64,000 nt of DNA from Gossypium raimondii (lineage: Eukaryota > Streptophyta > Magnoliopsida > Malvales > Malvaceae), in NCBI RefSeq assembly GCF_025698545.1, contig NC_068566.1, forward strand, positions 2,587,362-2,651,361, written 5' to 3'. Below the pieces are notes generated by a model, which made no database searches, had not been told where the DNA came from, and saw nothing but the letters and a program-made list of their open reading frames with translations. The translations under genes were made by a program, and so were the position numbers. Position 1 is the stretch's first letter, and each line of letters starts with the position of its first letter. Below, one piece after another: positions 52,196 through 63,654 of this stretch.

Positions 52196-55070
52196 TGTAA
52201 CAACTGGTTTTCAGTGAAATTATAACAGTGGTTTCGAGACCACAAATCTGAAGTCAAAAAATTTATTTTAATATCATTTTAATATCTACAGCATGATAAT
52301 ATGATAGTATAAAAATTTCGTTAAGAAATTTTACCGTTTGTATGCTCAATTTGTGAAAAAAGACTAAATCGCGTGAAGTGCGAAAGTGGTGTTCTATTAG
52401 CTAAAGGTGTTAAATAGCTATAGAACATTAAAGTGGGTGTCCTTATATGGTAATTGGACCATTAAAGGTGATAGTGGATGTGCATGGCTTGGCAATTATG
52501 AAAATTTTAAAGTTAGGTAAGGGTAATTTGGTCAATAGGCAATTAAAAGTTAAAATTAAATAAAACAAAAAGGGGTCATCTTTTTCATTCATGCATGAGC
52601 TGATTTTTCTAGCAAAGAAGAGCTTTTACAAAGCTTGAAAATTTTTCAAGAAAGTCCCTTGCATGTAAGTGTTATCTTGTCCCGTTTTTGTTAATTTTTA
52701 TGTTTTTGGAATCGTTGTAGCTTAACCTAGCTAACTAGAGGACTAATTTGCAAAACTATTAAATAGTTTGAGATTTGCCATTGATGAATATGATAAGATT
52801 TTGAAGTTTAATAGAAGAAAATGAATCTTTGTTGTTAAATAAACAGCTTTTGTTAAGCGAGTTTTGTTAAAATTGTCAATTAGGGGTTAATTTATGAAAT
52901 ATGAAAATTGTGTGGTAAATGTGTGAAATTGTGAAATATTTGGGTGCTATATGCATGTATAGAAATCGGCTAGGCTTGGGTATGGATGAAATTGCATGTA
53001 TTTCATTTTACGAGCCTAGGGACTCAATTGTAAAAAGGTTGAAAGTATAGGGGAAAAATGATAATTTTTCCAAAACATGAATTTTGGATTGAATTAAATA
53101 GAGTGAGGTTTAAATTGGTTAAACTTGATTATATAGATCAAGAAAAGCAACATCCGGAATTAAATCGGGGAAAAGACAAAGTAGTGGACTAATCGATGTT
53201 TTATCTTCGTACAAGTTTGTGGTAAGTTCGTGTAATTAAATTGTGTATTTATATGCTTTAATAGAAATATATGTATGCGAATGGTTTAATTATTATGTAT
53301 AATTATCGAGCGCATAACCGATGACATACGAAGAATATTGAGTCCCGTTTGAACCTTAGAAATTCGTAGGATACAAATGACATGTCATTAGGGTTACCGA
53401 TTTGGTTGTGGTACTGCATGTGTTGTGGACACACCATAGCTCGTATGAGCTTACCGATATTCAGCTCGGAGGAGCTTACCGTTTATCGCTCGTATGAGCA
53501 TACATGTACAAGAATTGACAGATTTACAGTTTAGTACATCTCGCGTGTACTACCCGCGTTTCTAACGATATTCTAAGTGATTCAACGGGCATAGTGTTAT
53601 TACGAGATTACACAAGTTCAATACGAACTAGTACAAGTATTTACATGAACATGATTTATATATGATATACGGATACATGGTATAGATGGTACATGTACAT
53701 GAAATTTAATAATTGTTGAATTCATACATGATTCTCGGTTTTATATGAATACATGACTAACTTGGTTAATGGTTATGTGATAGGCTTTGGCCAAATTGAA
53801 TTATGTTATGCTTTGAGTTACTTACCTAAATTTATGGTTAAATGGTAAGTTTAATTCTGTATTATACGAACTTACTAAGCTTAATTGCTTACTCTGTTTA
53901 TTTTCCCGTATTTTATAGTGATTCGAAAGCTCGTTTGGATTGGAAGTTGTCGGAGATCGCATCACACTATCAAACGTTATTTTGGTACTTTTGACTTTAT
54001 ATTTTGGGTTAATTGGCATGTATAGGTCATTTTGGCTAATGGTAGCCCATATGTTTTGTTGTGTTTCAGCCATTTAATTTGGCTTGAATTTGGTTATGCA
54101 AATATGTAAATAGCCTTATAGTATGTGATGTATGGTTTCCATGTGAATGCCTTGGTTGGGAATTGATATTTTGGGTACCTAATGGTTGAGATTGATAAGT
54201 GATATACATGTTAAGTTTTAGGCACAATGATGCATATGTGTGTTTGACCATTTAGGTATGTTGAGATTCATAGTTGCATGATTATAAGTGGTCAATTGAG
54301 GTGTTTATGGACATCATGTTATATGTATGGTCATAACATGTTATAAACTTGATATTGGTTGGTTTTGAATTCCTATTTATGACATGGTTGTATGTAAATT
54401 GTTGAGCTTAGGTTGGTACCAATTTGGGTGAGAAATATGGCTTGGAAAATGGCCTATTTTCGTCCACACGGGCAGAGGCACAGACGTGTATCTCAGCTGT
54501 ATGTGACACACGGCCAGGTGACACGGCTGTGTGTCCCCTGATACCCCTATAGAAATCAAGTCAGTAGCTTCACATGGCCTAGCACACGGGCGTGTGGATT
54601 GGTCGCGTGGCACAAGTTAGTATACCCTCCAGTTTTCACACGGCCTGGCACACAGGCGTGTGGTATGGCCGTGTGACCTAAGTCAGTGAGTTACACGAGC
54701 TAGGACACGGGTAAGGACACGGGCAAGGACACAGACGTGTGGCCCATATCAAATGCCCACATGGCCTGAGACATGGGCGTGTCTCTTGGCCGTGTGAGAC
54801 ACACGATCTGGCCACACGGGTGTGTGTCCCCTGCACTTTGAAAATTTTCAATGTTTTTCTAAAAATTTCTTGAGTACTCAGTTTAGTCCCGACCCATTTT
54901 TAATGTCTATTTGGGACCCCGAGGGCTCATATTAGGGACAATATGATTGAGTATGAATTGTTTTTGATTTGAATGAGAAATGTATATGAAATGTTTGATT
55001 GATTGAGCTATAAGTCTGGTAATGCTCCTTAACCTTGTTCCGACTTCAGATACGAGTTAGGGGTGTTACA
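52196..55070 (+). mobile_element. Probable solo LTR, 2.9 kb, Ty3/gypsy type
   Basis: It starts TGTAACAACTGGTTTTCAG and ends GAGTTAGGGGTGTTACA, with 7-bp TGTAACA/TGTTACA terminal inverts. The flanking pentamers TATGG (52191-52195) and TATAG (55071-55075) are a target duplication with one mismatch. The interior has the TTTCGAGACCACAAATCTGA start and CTAAATCGCGTGAAG. The 3' end is related to the LTR at 18402-20706 (GGAAGTTGTCGGAGATCGC, CTGGTAATGCTC). No internal domain or partner LTR occurs, so it is a solo LTR left by recombination. The 61-83-codon minus-strand frames within are not genes. Confidence 0.75.
54465..54835 (+). repeat. CACACGG/CGTGTG motif cluster within the LTR
   Basis: More than fifteen copies of short palindrome-forming words (CACACGGCC, GGCGTGTG, GGCCGTGTGA, ACACGGGC) occur in 370 bp, some as near-tandem units (GGACACGGGTAA, GGACACGGGCAA). 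I associate such GC-rich arrays with cotton gypsy LTRs. They can form local hairpins. Confidence 0.75.
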
Positions 55071-56629
55071 TATAGTGCAACAAAACCTTTTTTATTTGTA
55101 AAATTAACATTGATTTTATAATATTTATGTTCACAATCAAAATAATTTGTAACTTTAATTATAAAATCTTATATAAGTAAAAATTAATATAAAATTTATA
55201 ATATATAACCTCTATAAAAAGGTATTATAAATAGTCCAAATCTTTCGTAACACTTTTTATAAATAATATACTTTTTGTCATAACTTTAGAAAGTTATTTT
55301 TTATAAGTAAGTGTATTATTTTTATAATATAGCACGGACACGTAAATATGTGATGTCCATACTTGGTCATAACTTTTATAAATAAACATATTGTAACACT
55401 TTTATAATATGTAAATTATTTTTATAATAAACTTTTGACAACTTTAGAAATTTTTAGGGTTTAAATAATATAAGTTTTTGTTATAAATTTATAAAATACA
55501 CAAATTACTTTTATAATATAATTTTTTTGCCATAACCATACTATTCATACATGTTCATGCTTATAATATAACTTTTATAAATTGTATAAAAATATTTTAA
55601 AAAATTAATTTGGATATAATTACTTGCATAATTACTCCATTTCTCACCCTCCATCTCTAAGAATTGAAAAGTATAAATGTGATGCTCCAATTGTACCCAA
55701 TTGAGTGAGATCCACTGATTACAATGATTACTCAAACACTATCCAAGTGTTATCGAAGGATTTCTAGAGTGGTAGCACACTTTTTGATGTTCCTTCTTTG
55801 TCTTTGTTCTTAATTGTTGATCATCATCCATCATTGTGCATGTTCTTCTTAAAGTACTTGTGAAATGCCTTGCTGAAATTTTTAGTGAGCAGTAATTTCT
55901 TTTCCTTTTAAATCTTCCAAGAGAGAGTGAAATTGCCATACCTTCCATCAACACTGCTTTCAACAGATGGAGTCCAACTTGTTCTGATAACATGCCATAC
56001 CTTTACATCGATAGCCTTCTTTACAATAAGCAGATCCATCAAGCAATTGTGGTTGACAGATGATTCCTCCTTCCTTTAGATAGTCTTTAGCTAATAGCCA
56101 GACAATTAGAATCACACTAAAAATAAAATTTTGATGACTCGTTCTGATACTCATTAAAAAGTTTGGTTATTAGCAAGAGTTGTATGGCATGTTGTAACTT
56201 TGCGTAGAACAATTAGTAAAAAGAACACAAATGAATTATTTACGTAATTCGATGATCACCACCAGTGTTTGCAAGGTCACGCTCAAAGAATGAATCCACT
56301 ATATGAATTAAAAACAAAATCACCATATGAGCTCATCTTATGATTACTATAGTCTTGATGTGTATGATGTTATTTGAATAACAAAAAGATCCCCTTGCTC
56401 TCAAATGCCTTACTTCTAAAGGCAGCAGAATTTGAAGTTAATTAATCTTTAAAACGCATCAATGAAAAAGTTGCTTCATGAAAAGATTTTATGTTTAATC
56501 TCCACTCACATTATGAAGAATACTAATACTTTTTTTTTCACAAAAGAGATTAAACCAATGTAAATCTATAGAAGATCTTTATGTAGTACTTGAAGGATTT
56601 CATTTGGCGGTTATTTGAATATATTTTTA
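55071..56629. other. AT-rich DNA, no gene recognised
   Basis: 55080-55560 is TTTATAATATA-type sequence related to 38580-38900. On the minus strand 56154-55739 there are two overlapping frames (KDYLKEGGIICQPQLLDGSA; CKEGYRCKGMACYQNKLDS) interrupted by stops. They have a Cys-rich patch, but I do not recognise the protein and cannot exclude chance. Confidence 0.3.
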
Positions 56630-56972
56630 CTTAACAGTGTTGAGAACGCCATTTTTGTCAAACCATTTGCTATCTTATTGCCCTCTTTGAACACATGTGT
56701 TAAGCGTATCGTCCAATCTTGCTAAAGTAAGTCCTTAATGATTCATATCACTACTGAGAAATCCTATTTCTCTCCGGTTGCTTGAATTTCTTGAATAACT
56801 TTTTTACTATCTGTCTCAAGGATCACATTCTTCATGTCAAGACTCCATGCAATTTGGAGTCCATCCAGAATGCTCCATATCTCTGCCATGGTCGCTGAGC
56901 AATGCCTAATATTCCTTGTGAACCCCGAGATCCAAAATCCATCATGATCACAGACAACTCCAAAATCCAAAA
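56630..56972 (-). pseudogene. RNase H-like (RVT_3) fragment of a retroelement
   Basis: The minus-strand frame 56970-56764 gives FGVVCDHDGFWISGFTRNI, then CSATMAEIWSILDGLQIAWS, then VILETDSKKVIQEIQ, the plant RNase H-like fold with the catalytic-site ETDS. After two or three in-frame stops it continues QDWTIRLTHVFKEGNKIANG and LTKMAFSTL, the C-terminal helix of the same domain. This domain is found in LINE-type retroelements and in the many 'ribonuclease H-like' relics of plant genomes. No reverse transcriptase is adjacent, so it is an isolated, inactivated fragment. Confidence 0.8.
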
Positions 56973-58519
56973 TCGAATACCTTTAAGCTTGTGATTAGTT
57001 GGTCAATTTTTTTTAAAAGATTATCCTCCTAAACAAAGGTCAAGTTGCTAAATCTTATATTTGTCGTATATAAATCTATAAAAAGTTGTCAAATAATAAA
57101 ACACATGCGATGTCATTTGAAGTGATGTAAACCTTTATTTGCTTTTAACTCTTTTGCTTGTGTTCTGTTCGAGTGTTCAAACATTCCTCACTAAGAATTC
57201 ATACATTGGACACCAATAATTTTTAACAAGTAATTTGTGTTTTAAAGATTTTGATATGTTCATGTATTTGTATTTTGTCATGCTACTTTGGTGAAATGGC
57301 AACAAAGAGGGTGTGTCAGGCCTCAGGACAAGGTGCCTCGGGCGATGCACGGGCAAAAGGAGGGTGCGACGCAACAAGAGGTCTAGGGTTTTTGTTTTAC
57401 TGAAAATGTTTAAATGTTTTGGGTCACTGGACCTCTTTTCATTTGGACTTGATGTAATTTAGACTTTGGCCTTTATTATTATTATTTATTTTATTTATTG
57501 GTTTGTTTTTTTGGTTGGGCTCGGGCAAAAATGGCCTATTACACAAAGAAATAGGTTGAGTTATCAACTTTGCTACCATTTATAATGTTATATACAATTT
57601 TAATTTGGTGCATTTGTATATATCAAACTTTAATTTTGGTTTAACTTTCACATTTTACTAGACCTGTTATCTAAGTGGCACAAATTTTCGTTAAACCATG
57701 TGTAAATTACTAATATGACATTTTATTAGGTTAAAAACAAACAAACAAACAAATAAACAAAGAAAAAACTTCTTTAGTTCCTTTCAATTTCGAAAGTGAG
57801 TAACTAAGGGCAATTAATCACGGTTAATTTTTTCATCGATTTTATATAAAATTTATTATCATGATTTCAAATTTAGTTCTTGTAATTTATACATTTTATC
57901 AACTTGGTCATGGTTTAACAAATTTAGCCCGCAATATTTTTGTAAATGTGTAAATGTTGAGGTTTAATTTGTTGAATTATTTAGAATCAAGAATAAATTA
58001 ACAAAATATGTAAACATCAAGGGCTAAATTTGTTATTATACCAATCAAAACTATGTGAAATTGATTAAAGACATTAAGGTCATGATTAATTGTCATTAAT
58101 TGTTCACTTTCAAAATTGAAAGAGATTAAATTACTCTAATTTTTGGAGGGACTAATTTACTCAATTTCAAAATTGAGAGAGACTGACCAAAATAAACACA
58201 CTTAGGAAAAAGAATTTCTTATTTCCCCATGAAATCTATTTTCTTAAATCTATGTATAAATAATTTAAATTTGTTTGTTTGGTTTTAACCTAATACAATG
58301 TCATATTAATAATTTATACATGATTTTACGGAAAATTGTATCACAAATAATGAAATTAGTGAAATATGAAAAGCAAACAAAATTGAAGTTTAATATCTAC
58401 AAATGTACCAAATTAAAATTGATGTATAACATTGTAAATTGTATCAAAATTTATTTATGATTTTGATATTTATTCTGGTTTTTAACTTATGAACGAGGCG
58501 AGTCGATAAATAGGCTAGA
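56973..58519. other. Intergenic DNA, no gene seen
   Basis: 57600-58450 holds a large imperfect inverted arrangement (GCATTTGTATATATCAAAC near 57610 with TTTAATATCTACAAATG near 58390; AACCAAAC and AACCTAATA blocks), probably a long-TIR MITE. The GC-richer 57300-57380 patch has no frame of note. Confidence 0.4.
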
Positions 58520-58667
58520 GCAGGGGTGGAAATAAAAGGAGTCAAAGGGGCTAATGCCCCTAAAATATTTAAAAATTTATCATTAAGCTTTTCAAAAATT
58601 TTAAAAATTTTAATTAAAGTCTTTAAAATTCTCATTAATTTACTTAATTTTAAAAAAATGGTAAATT

Positions 58668-59112
58668 TATGTTTTGGTTACTGAACTTTAAAAGTTACAA
58701 AATGATCATTAAATTATTCGAAAGTTTTTATTTAAGTCATTGAGTTGTTCAAATCGTTGTTGTACAACCTTCTTTGTTTACACCACTTGCACCAATCAAA
58801 AGCTCTCATTCTCCTTTTCTATAGTTCAATATTTTTTAATGAAACAATTTTGAACGTCACAAATCTGAGTTTCTTCGTTGATCTCAAACATTGACCGTTA
58901 GATCAACTTAGATCTAATGTATGTTCTTTTACTCGTTAATGGGTATTGATCTATCGTATGGATCGTCGCATGGAAATCACTAACCAAACTTTTTTAGAAA
59001 AAAATTAACAACTTAATGACTTAAATGAAAATTTTCGAATAGTTCAGTGATCATTTTATAACTTTTTAAAATTGAGTGATAAAAACATAAACTTATTAAT
59101 AATTTAGTGATG
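58668..59112 (+). repeat. Long-TIR MITE family A, copy 3 (clear inverted ends)
   Basis: The left arm (TTATGTTTTGGTTACTGAAC, AAAAGTTACAAAATGATCA, TTATTTAAGTCATTGA) is matched by an inverted right arm (AATGACTTAAATGAAA, GTGATCATTTTATAACTTTT, AAACATAAAC), about 80 bp. The interior is GTTGTTGTACAACC, then CACCAATCAAAAGCTCTCA, then GATCAACTTAGATCTAATG. Confidence 0.7.
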
Positions 59113-59307
59113 TCGGGGGTAATTTACCCTCCAATTTAATCTCTTTTGTTAAATGAAATTTTGCATTTTCAGCTCTTATAAAAACTTTTGACCCTTTTGT
59201 TTTGCCATAACCCCAATCCAAACCGAGCTGAATCGAGAGAAAAGCACAATCGAGTACTACATTCGAATCGATTTTCCATTTTCTTAAGTTTTAGGGTTAG
59301 AAGAAAC

Positions 59308-59849
59308 CTGAAAAGCACAGCAAGTATGAAGGTAAAAGCTGGTCCCAGATTGCTCATTGCAGAAGCTAGAGTTGGGGAGCTATAAGCTATACCTTTGTAT
59401 GCACATATTTGAGCTAAAAACCTGCCCGGCCGAGAAAAATCTTAATTTTCACATTTCCATCTTCAAATTGGCAAAAGAAAATATATGAACACATACCCAA
59501 TAAGCCCAAGAAGGAACAATCTAGAGCCAAGGTAGAAATATTTCAATAAGGGAACCGTTGCTCTTCTGCATTAAAAACAAGCAAAAGTTTTCAATGGTAT
59601 GTCGGGATAGATCATAAACTGTATGAAAAGAAAAATGGATGGTATATTAAGAAATTATCTGGGAAAAATAAAGGATAAAGGGAGAAGAACAAGAGCTGCA
59701 ACAACGTAAGAATATGTGATGAAGATATATTGATTCATACCCTTTGGAGTTGCTTCTTTGAACAAGATGTTTGCACCTTCATTTGTGCATACTGCTGTAA
59801 CCATGGCTATTAATGGAGCAACATCGTTGTAACAGTACCTTCTTGCCAT
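59308..59849 (-). pseudogene. WAT1-related (nodulin MtN21/EamA) transporter, truncated
   Basis: WAT1-like proteins have ten membrane spans and two EamA domains. Arabidopsis WAT1 is a tonoplast auxin exporter. Three exons are visible on the minus strand. 59849-59659 gives MARRYCYNDVAPLIAMVTAV, NEGANILFKEATPKGMNQY and SYVVAALVLLPLSFIFP. 59565-59497 gives RATVPLLKYFYLGSRLFLLG. 59421-59308 gives [20 protein letters not shown], then [18 protein letters not shown]. Phases match. The exon 1 donor reads CCCAG|ATAATT where GT is required, so splicing of intron 1 should fail. The later exons (second EamA half) are missing, with a MITE at 58668-59112 next to the break. A Tourist-like MITE sits one base upstream of the ATG. 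Together these indicate a dead fragment. Confidence 0.85.
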
Positions 59850-59850
59850 T

Positions 59851-60006
59851 TAAGGGTGGGTTTGGATCGACGATTAGGTGCGGTGCAGTGCGTTTAGCTT
59901 ACTTTTTGTCTCACGCTACAGTATCACTACAGTATCTAATCTCACCGCCACCGCTATTTTTACACTAACCGCAGGTAAACGCACCGCCCATCCAAACTCA
60001 CCCTAA
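59851..60006 (+). mobile_element. Tourist-like MITE, copy 3 (intact), at the WAT1-like start codon
   Basis: The terminal repeats GGGTGGGTTTGGAT and ATCCAAACTCACCC (one mismatch) are flanked by TAA on both sides (59851-59853 and 60004-60006), the 3-bp duplication of PIF/Harbinger (Tourist) elements. The interior has GGTGCGGTGCAGTGCG and GCACCGCCCA, inverted relatives of each other. Copies 1 and 2 are at 8487 and 45503. Confidence 0.85.
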
Positions 60007-60084
60007 GTCTCCTTGTGTTTTCACTGGTTTTCTGGGAAGAAAAGAAATGGTAGGAAGATCTTTGGGTAAATTGAACTTTAGCTC

Positions 60085-60310
60085 AATAAACTATTAACAA
60101 GTTTATGTCTTGGTCACTTAACTTCAAAAAGTTACAAAACGGTTGTTGAACTACTCGAAAGCTTTCATTTAAAGTCACTAGTAAGTTCCAAACGACGATT
60201 TGACTATCGGTACGATGGATCAGTACCCATTGACAAATAAAAAAAATTAACCTTAGATTTAAGTCGATTTAGTTGTCAGTGTCAGAGATCAGAGAAGAAA
60301 ATTGTTTAGA
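60085..60310 (-). repeat. Long-TIR MITE family A, copy 4 (inverted, truncated)
   Basis: A terminal arm (GGTCACTTAACTTCAAAAAG, CTTTCATTTAAAGTCACTAG) is followed by the family interior in reverse complement (GATGGATCAGTACCCATTG, AGATTTAAGTCGATTTAG, GAGATCAGAGAAGAAAA). The element lies in the minus orientation, and its far end is lost. Confidence 0.6.
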
Positions 60311-61194
60311 TTAAATCAAAACTCTTATGGAAGTAGTATATTGTTATGATTTTTAGCTCTTTTTTATTATTATAGAGAGGTGGTTAGATTATAATTCTTA
60401 TGTAAACAAAACTTAAGTAGTATATAAACTTAAGTTTTGCGTAGGTTAAGGGTAACAGAGTGTTTTGTGAGTTTGATAGAGTATGAATTTATTTAAGTTA
60501 AGAGTGTAAATGTGTGCATTATTTCTGTAAGCAATTAAGAGAGTCTCTTGAGTTACAAAGTTAAACTTTCGAGGGGGAAGCTTAGAGGGAGAGTGATCTA
60601 GTCTTTGTACAATGGTGAGGTTGTTAAATTGGTGAGTGTTAGACCAGTGTTAGGACTTAAATCATTGGTTGTATTGTGAGAAAGATAGTTAATTGTTACT
60701 TTGAGCAAAGCCAGATGTAGGCTGAGATTGAACTACGTAAACAATCTTGATGTTCTTTTTATTGCTTTTGTACTTTTCATTTCGTGGTTGAAACCGTGGC
60801 CATAATTCCAAACACTATTTTAGCCATAGTTTTGGTTTGCTAAACAAGTACCTCCTTTGCTTTTAAGAATCAAATTGAATTAGCCGATTAAATCAGTTAA
60901 ACTGAAAGAAAAACCTGAAAATTAAGAGAAAAAGTTAGATTGTAAATTTTTTTATACATTTTTTTATTATTTTTAATGATTTTTTATTTAATTTTTATTA
61001 GATCGATTTATAACACCAAAGATTATGCTACATGTGAAAAGATAAAAATTAAACTTATATTAAAGTTTGGAAAAAAAATTCCATTCTTTTTAGCATTCTT
61101 TTTAGCATTCATATGAGAAGTCTTAAAATAAACAAAAATATTTAAATAAATTAAATCAGTTGATTGGATTGATTAAATCGAAAAATAAGTATAA
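60311..61194. other. Intergenic DNA, no gene seen
   Basis: The 60540-60870 stretch has moderately mixed composition (GGGAAGCTTAGAGGGAGAG, GTGGTTGAAACCGTGGCC) like a retroelement LTR remnant, but has no definable ends. 60880-61185 is the dispersed GGTTGAACC-type repeat. Confidence 0.35.
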
Positions 61195-61559
61195 TATTAT
61201 TGTGCAAAAATCAAATGTGATTTCATTTTAACATCTCCACAATATGCGGTGAAGAAGTAGCTTTGGGAGGGCCCACGTCACATTGTTTTAAAACTTGAAT
61301 GATTTTTAGCTTGAAACAATATTTTCAAAATCAAATAATTTCATGCTAGAATTATTTTGGATTTGAATTAGTTTAAGTTGAATAGATTTAAACGAGTTTA
61401 AATAATTTTGAAGTTTATAAGTTACAGATTGTTGGAGTCCAGGTCGATTGCTAGAAGACGGCACTTCGAAAATAAGACTTCTCTCGGAGGAGTCGTAGTT
61501 CAAGTGGTATCATGTTTGCAAATAAGTTGTATATAAGGCCTTAGTTGGTAGTTCAAGCT
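61195..61559 (+). repeat. Direct repeat of ~360 bp, left copy
   Basis: It shares GCTTTGGGAGGGCCCACGTC, GATTTAAACGAGTTTAAATA, GGAGGAGTCGTAGTTCAAG and GTTGTATATAAGGCCTTAGT with 63655-64000, in the same order and orientation, about 2.45 kb apart. The two may be LTRs of one degenerate element or a segmental duplication. Confidence 0.7.
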
Positions 61560-63029
61560 ATGACGCGCCCAACAGTCCAAGTACCTCCATTATTATTCAC
61601 ACGCCCAATACTAACACCTATCTCGAGTCTTGTAGGTATCTATCTCCTCCGATCGAGGTGCCACTCCCTTCGTGAACCATGCACGACTCTCCGTGGAGGC
61701 CAAGGACAAAACCTTGAGACGAGGACAATACTTTCGATTGTTGAGGTCCGGAACGACTGCTCAGAAAACGGTACTTGAAAGATAAAACTTCTTCTAAAGG
61801 AATCGATTTCTCTTCAATATAAATATTTTTATTTTAAATGTAATTATTAAATTTATTTTCGATAACACAAATTAAATCTGCTTCATAAAGATAAAAATAT
61901 TATAACAGAGAAATAATTTAAATAATACAAATTAAATATATATTAAAGAAAAATATTTATATAAGATATTGTGATATAATTTTCATAATATTTTATATAT
62001 TATTAGTTATATACATGTATAGTAATATAATGAATTATACACAATTATTGATATTATATTATATAATACCATTAAATATACTAGGTAATACCAGGGCAAT
62101 AGAGGGCTGGCAAATGCCCCAGTTTCCTAAAATGAGAAATTTAAATTTTAGTCCTTTAAAATTTATAAAATTTTAAATTAGTATATAGTAAAATTGTTTT
62201 AGCTTCCAAAATGATAAAATTTAGATTTAATCCTTTAAAAATTATAAATATATAAGCTATTGAAATGATGATATTTTATTTTAATTCTCATAAAAGATTA
62301 TAAATGTCTTATGTAATACGATTGATTGTCTAACAGATGGAGGGGAAAAAACTTTGGATTCATTGGTCAGTTGAATCAAGAATCGGGGATTTAGTGGGTT
62401 GAATCGGTAATATAGAGTCGAATATAAACCAACTCATTGTGAAATAGTAAAAAATTGAAAATTGAGACAAAAATTAATAATTCATCCGGTAAAATCGATT
62501 TATGAAATTTTTATAGTATTTTTAATTGTTGTTGACCTTTGATTATATATAGATAAATCTCAAAATTATACATGAACTTCAATTTGGTGTAATTAATTAT
62601 ACATGAACTTTAATTCCAGCTTACATATTTTTAAAAATAAAATAAAATATCAATTTATTTTTATATTGGACAAATATAATTATATGTGTCTACAATATAT
62701 AAACATAAAATGATACTCTATATTAATAATTGTGTTAATAATTTATGAAAATTGAATCAAATCAAAATTTCATGTAAAAATTACATAAAATCAAAATTCA
62801 TGCATAAAACTACACATCGGACCAAAATTCATGTATAATTTTAAGATTTAATTCACACATATATATGTAAACATTAAAAAAAAAAAGAATCGACAACTTT
62901 TTAAAGTTTTAAAATAATTTGTTAAAATGAGTTTCTCATGAACTCAAAAGAATTATTCAATAATTTTGTAATTATAAAAAATTATTAAAAAATTGTAATG
63001 TGTATTTTTTTACATTATAGAAAATTGGT
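61560..63029. other. DNA between the direct repeats, no gene recognised
   Basis: 61560-61800 is mixed-composition text with a reprise of the repeat's ACTTCTTCTAAAGGAATCGA words. 62085-62290 is the GGGCTGGCA repeat and 62350-62540 the dispersed GGTTGAACC-type repeat. The rest is very AT-rich. No gag or pol motif is present. Confidence 0.4.
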
Positions 63030-63265
63030 TAAATTTTAGTAATTTTGTTGTTTCTATTATACTTAAATTTAAAATTTAAAATTTATACATTAATTTTTAA
63101 CATAATTTGATCTCTATATTTTTATAATGTTACTAATCAGTCCAAATAATTAATATTGTTAATTTTTTCAATTAAAATATTGTATGGTTATATATAATTT
63201 GAATTCTTACAAGTCTTAGAGTCTGACATGTGACTTCACATTTACTTCAGGTTTGCCTTTTTTTT
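63030..63265 (+). repeat. 235-bp module, third copy
   Basis: The words ACTTAAATTTAAAATTTAA, TACTAATCAGTCCAAATAAT, GGTTATATATAATTTGAATT and TACTTCAGGTTTGCC correspond in order to the tandem pair at 24810-25300. Confidence 0.55.
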
Positions 63266-63654
63266 TGCTTAAATAAAAATTTGGCCTTCAAACTATAGCG
63301 CTTTTCTCAGTTAGATACTTTTTTTTTTTTATCAAATGTAGTACCTAAACTATGATTCTATTACATAGTACTCCAAACTGTTTGTTCCGTTAAAATTTTT
63401 TTAACCAATCATATTATGACACATGGAAAAATTAATTAAATCTAATATATTTTATTTTTTCTTCCTTCTCTCCTCCTTTTTTTTCTTTAATGGTAGAGCT
63501 AAAGTAGACACGGAGAAAAGAAAGTATGTGTAGTGAATTTTTAATAAGGACTAAATTGAATTTTAATAAAAGTAAGAGGATCAAAGTTCAAATACACCAT
63601 AGCAAGAAAAGGTGGAGGGACTAAATATTTTTACCATGATTGTGACATGGTAAA

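Noticed and set aside
54377-54613. 78-codon minus-strand frame in GC-rich DNA
   Set aside because: It lies inside the CACACGG array of the solo LTR. The apparent codon content comes from the repeat.
57177-57377. 66-codon minus-strand frame in a GC-richer patch
   Set aside because: No motif, no splice context, no upstream promoter-like sequence.
59188-59385. Plus-strand 65-codon frame with a TATAAAAAC and leader-like text
   Set aside because: Its coding part is the complement of WAT1-like exon 3, whose protein similarity is clear on the minus strand.
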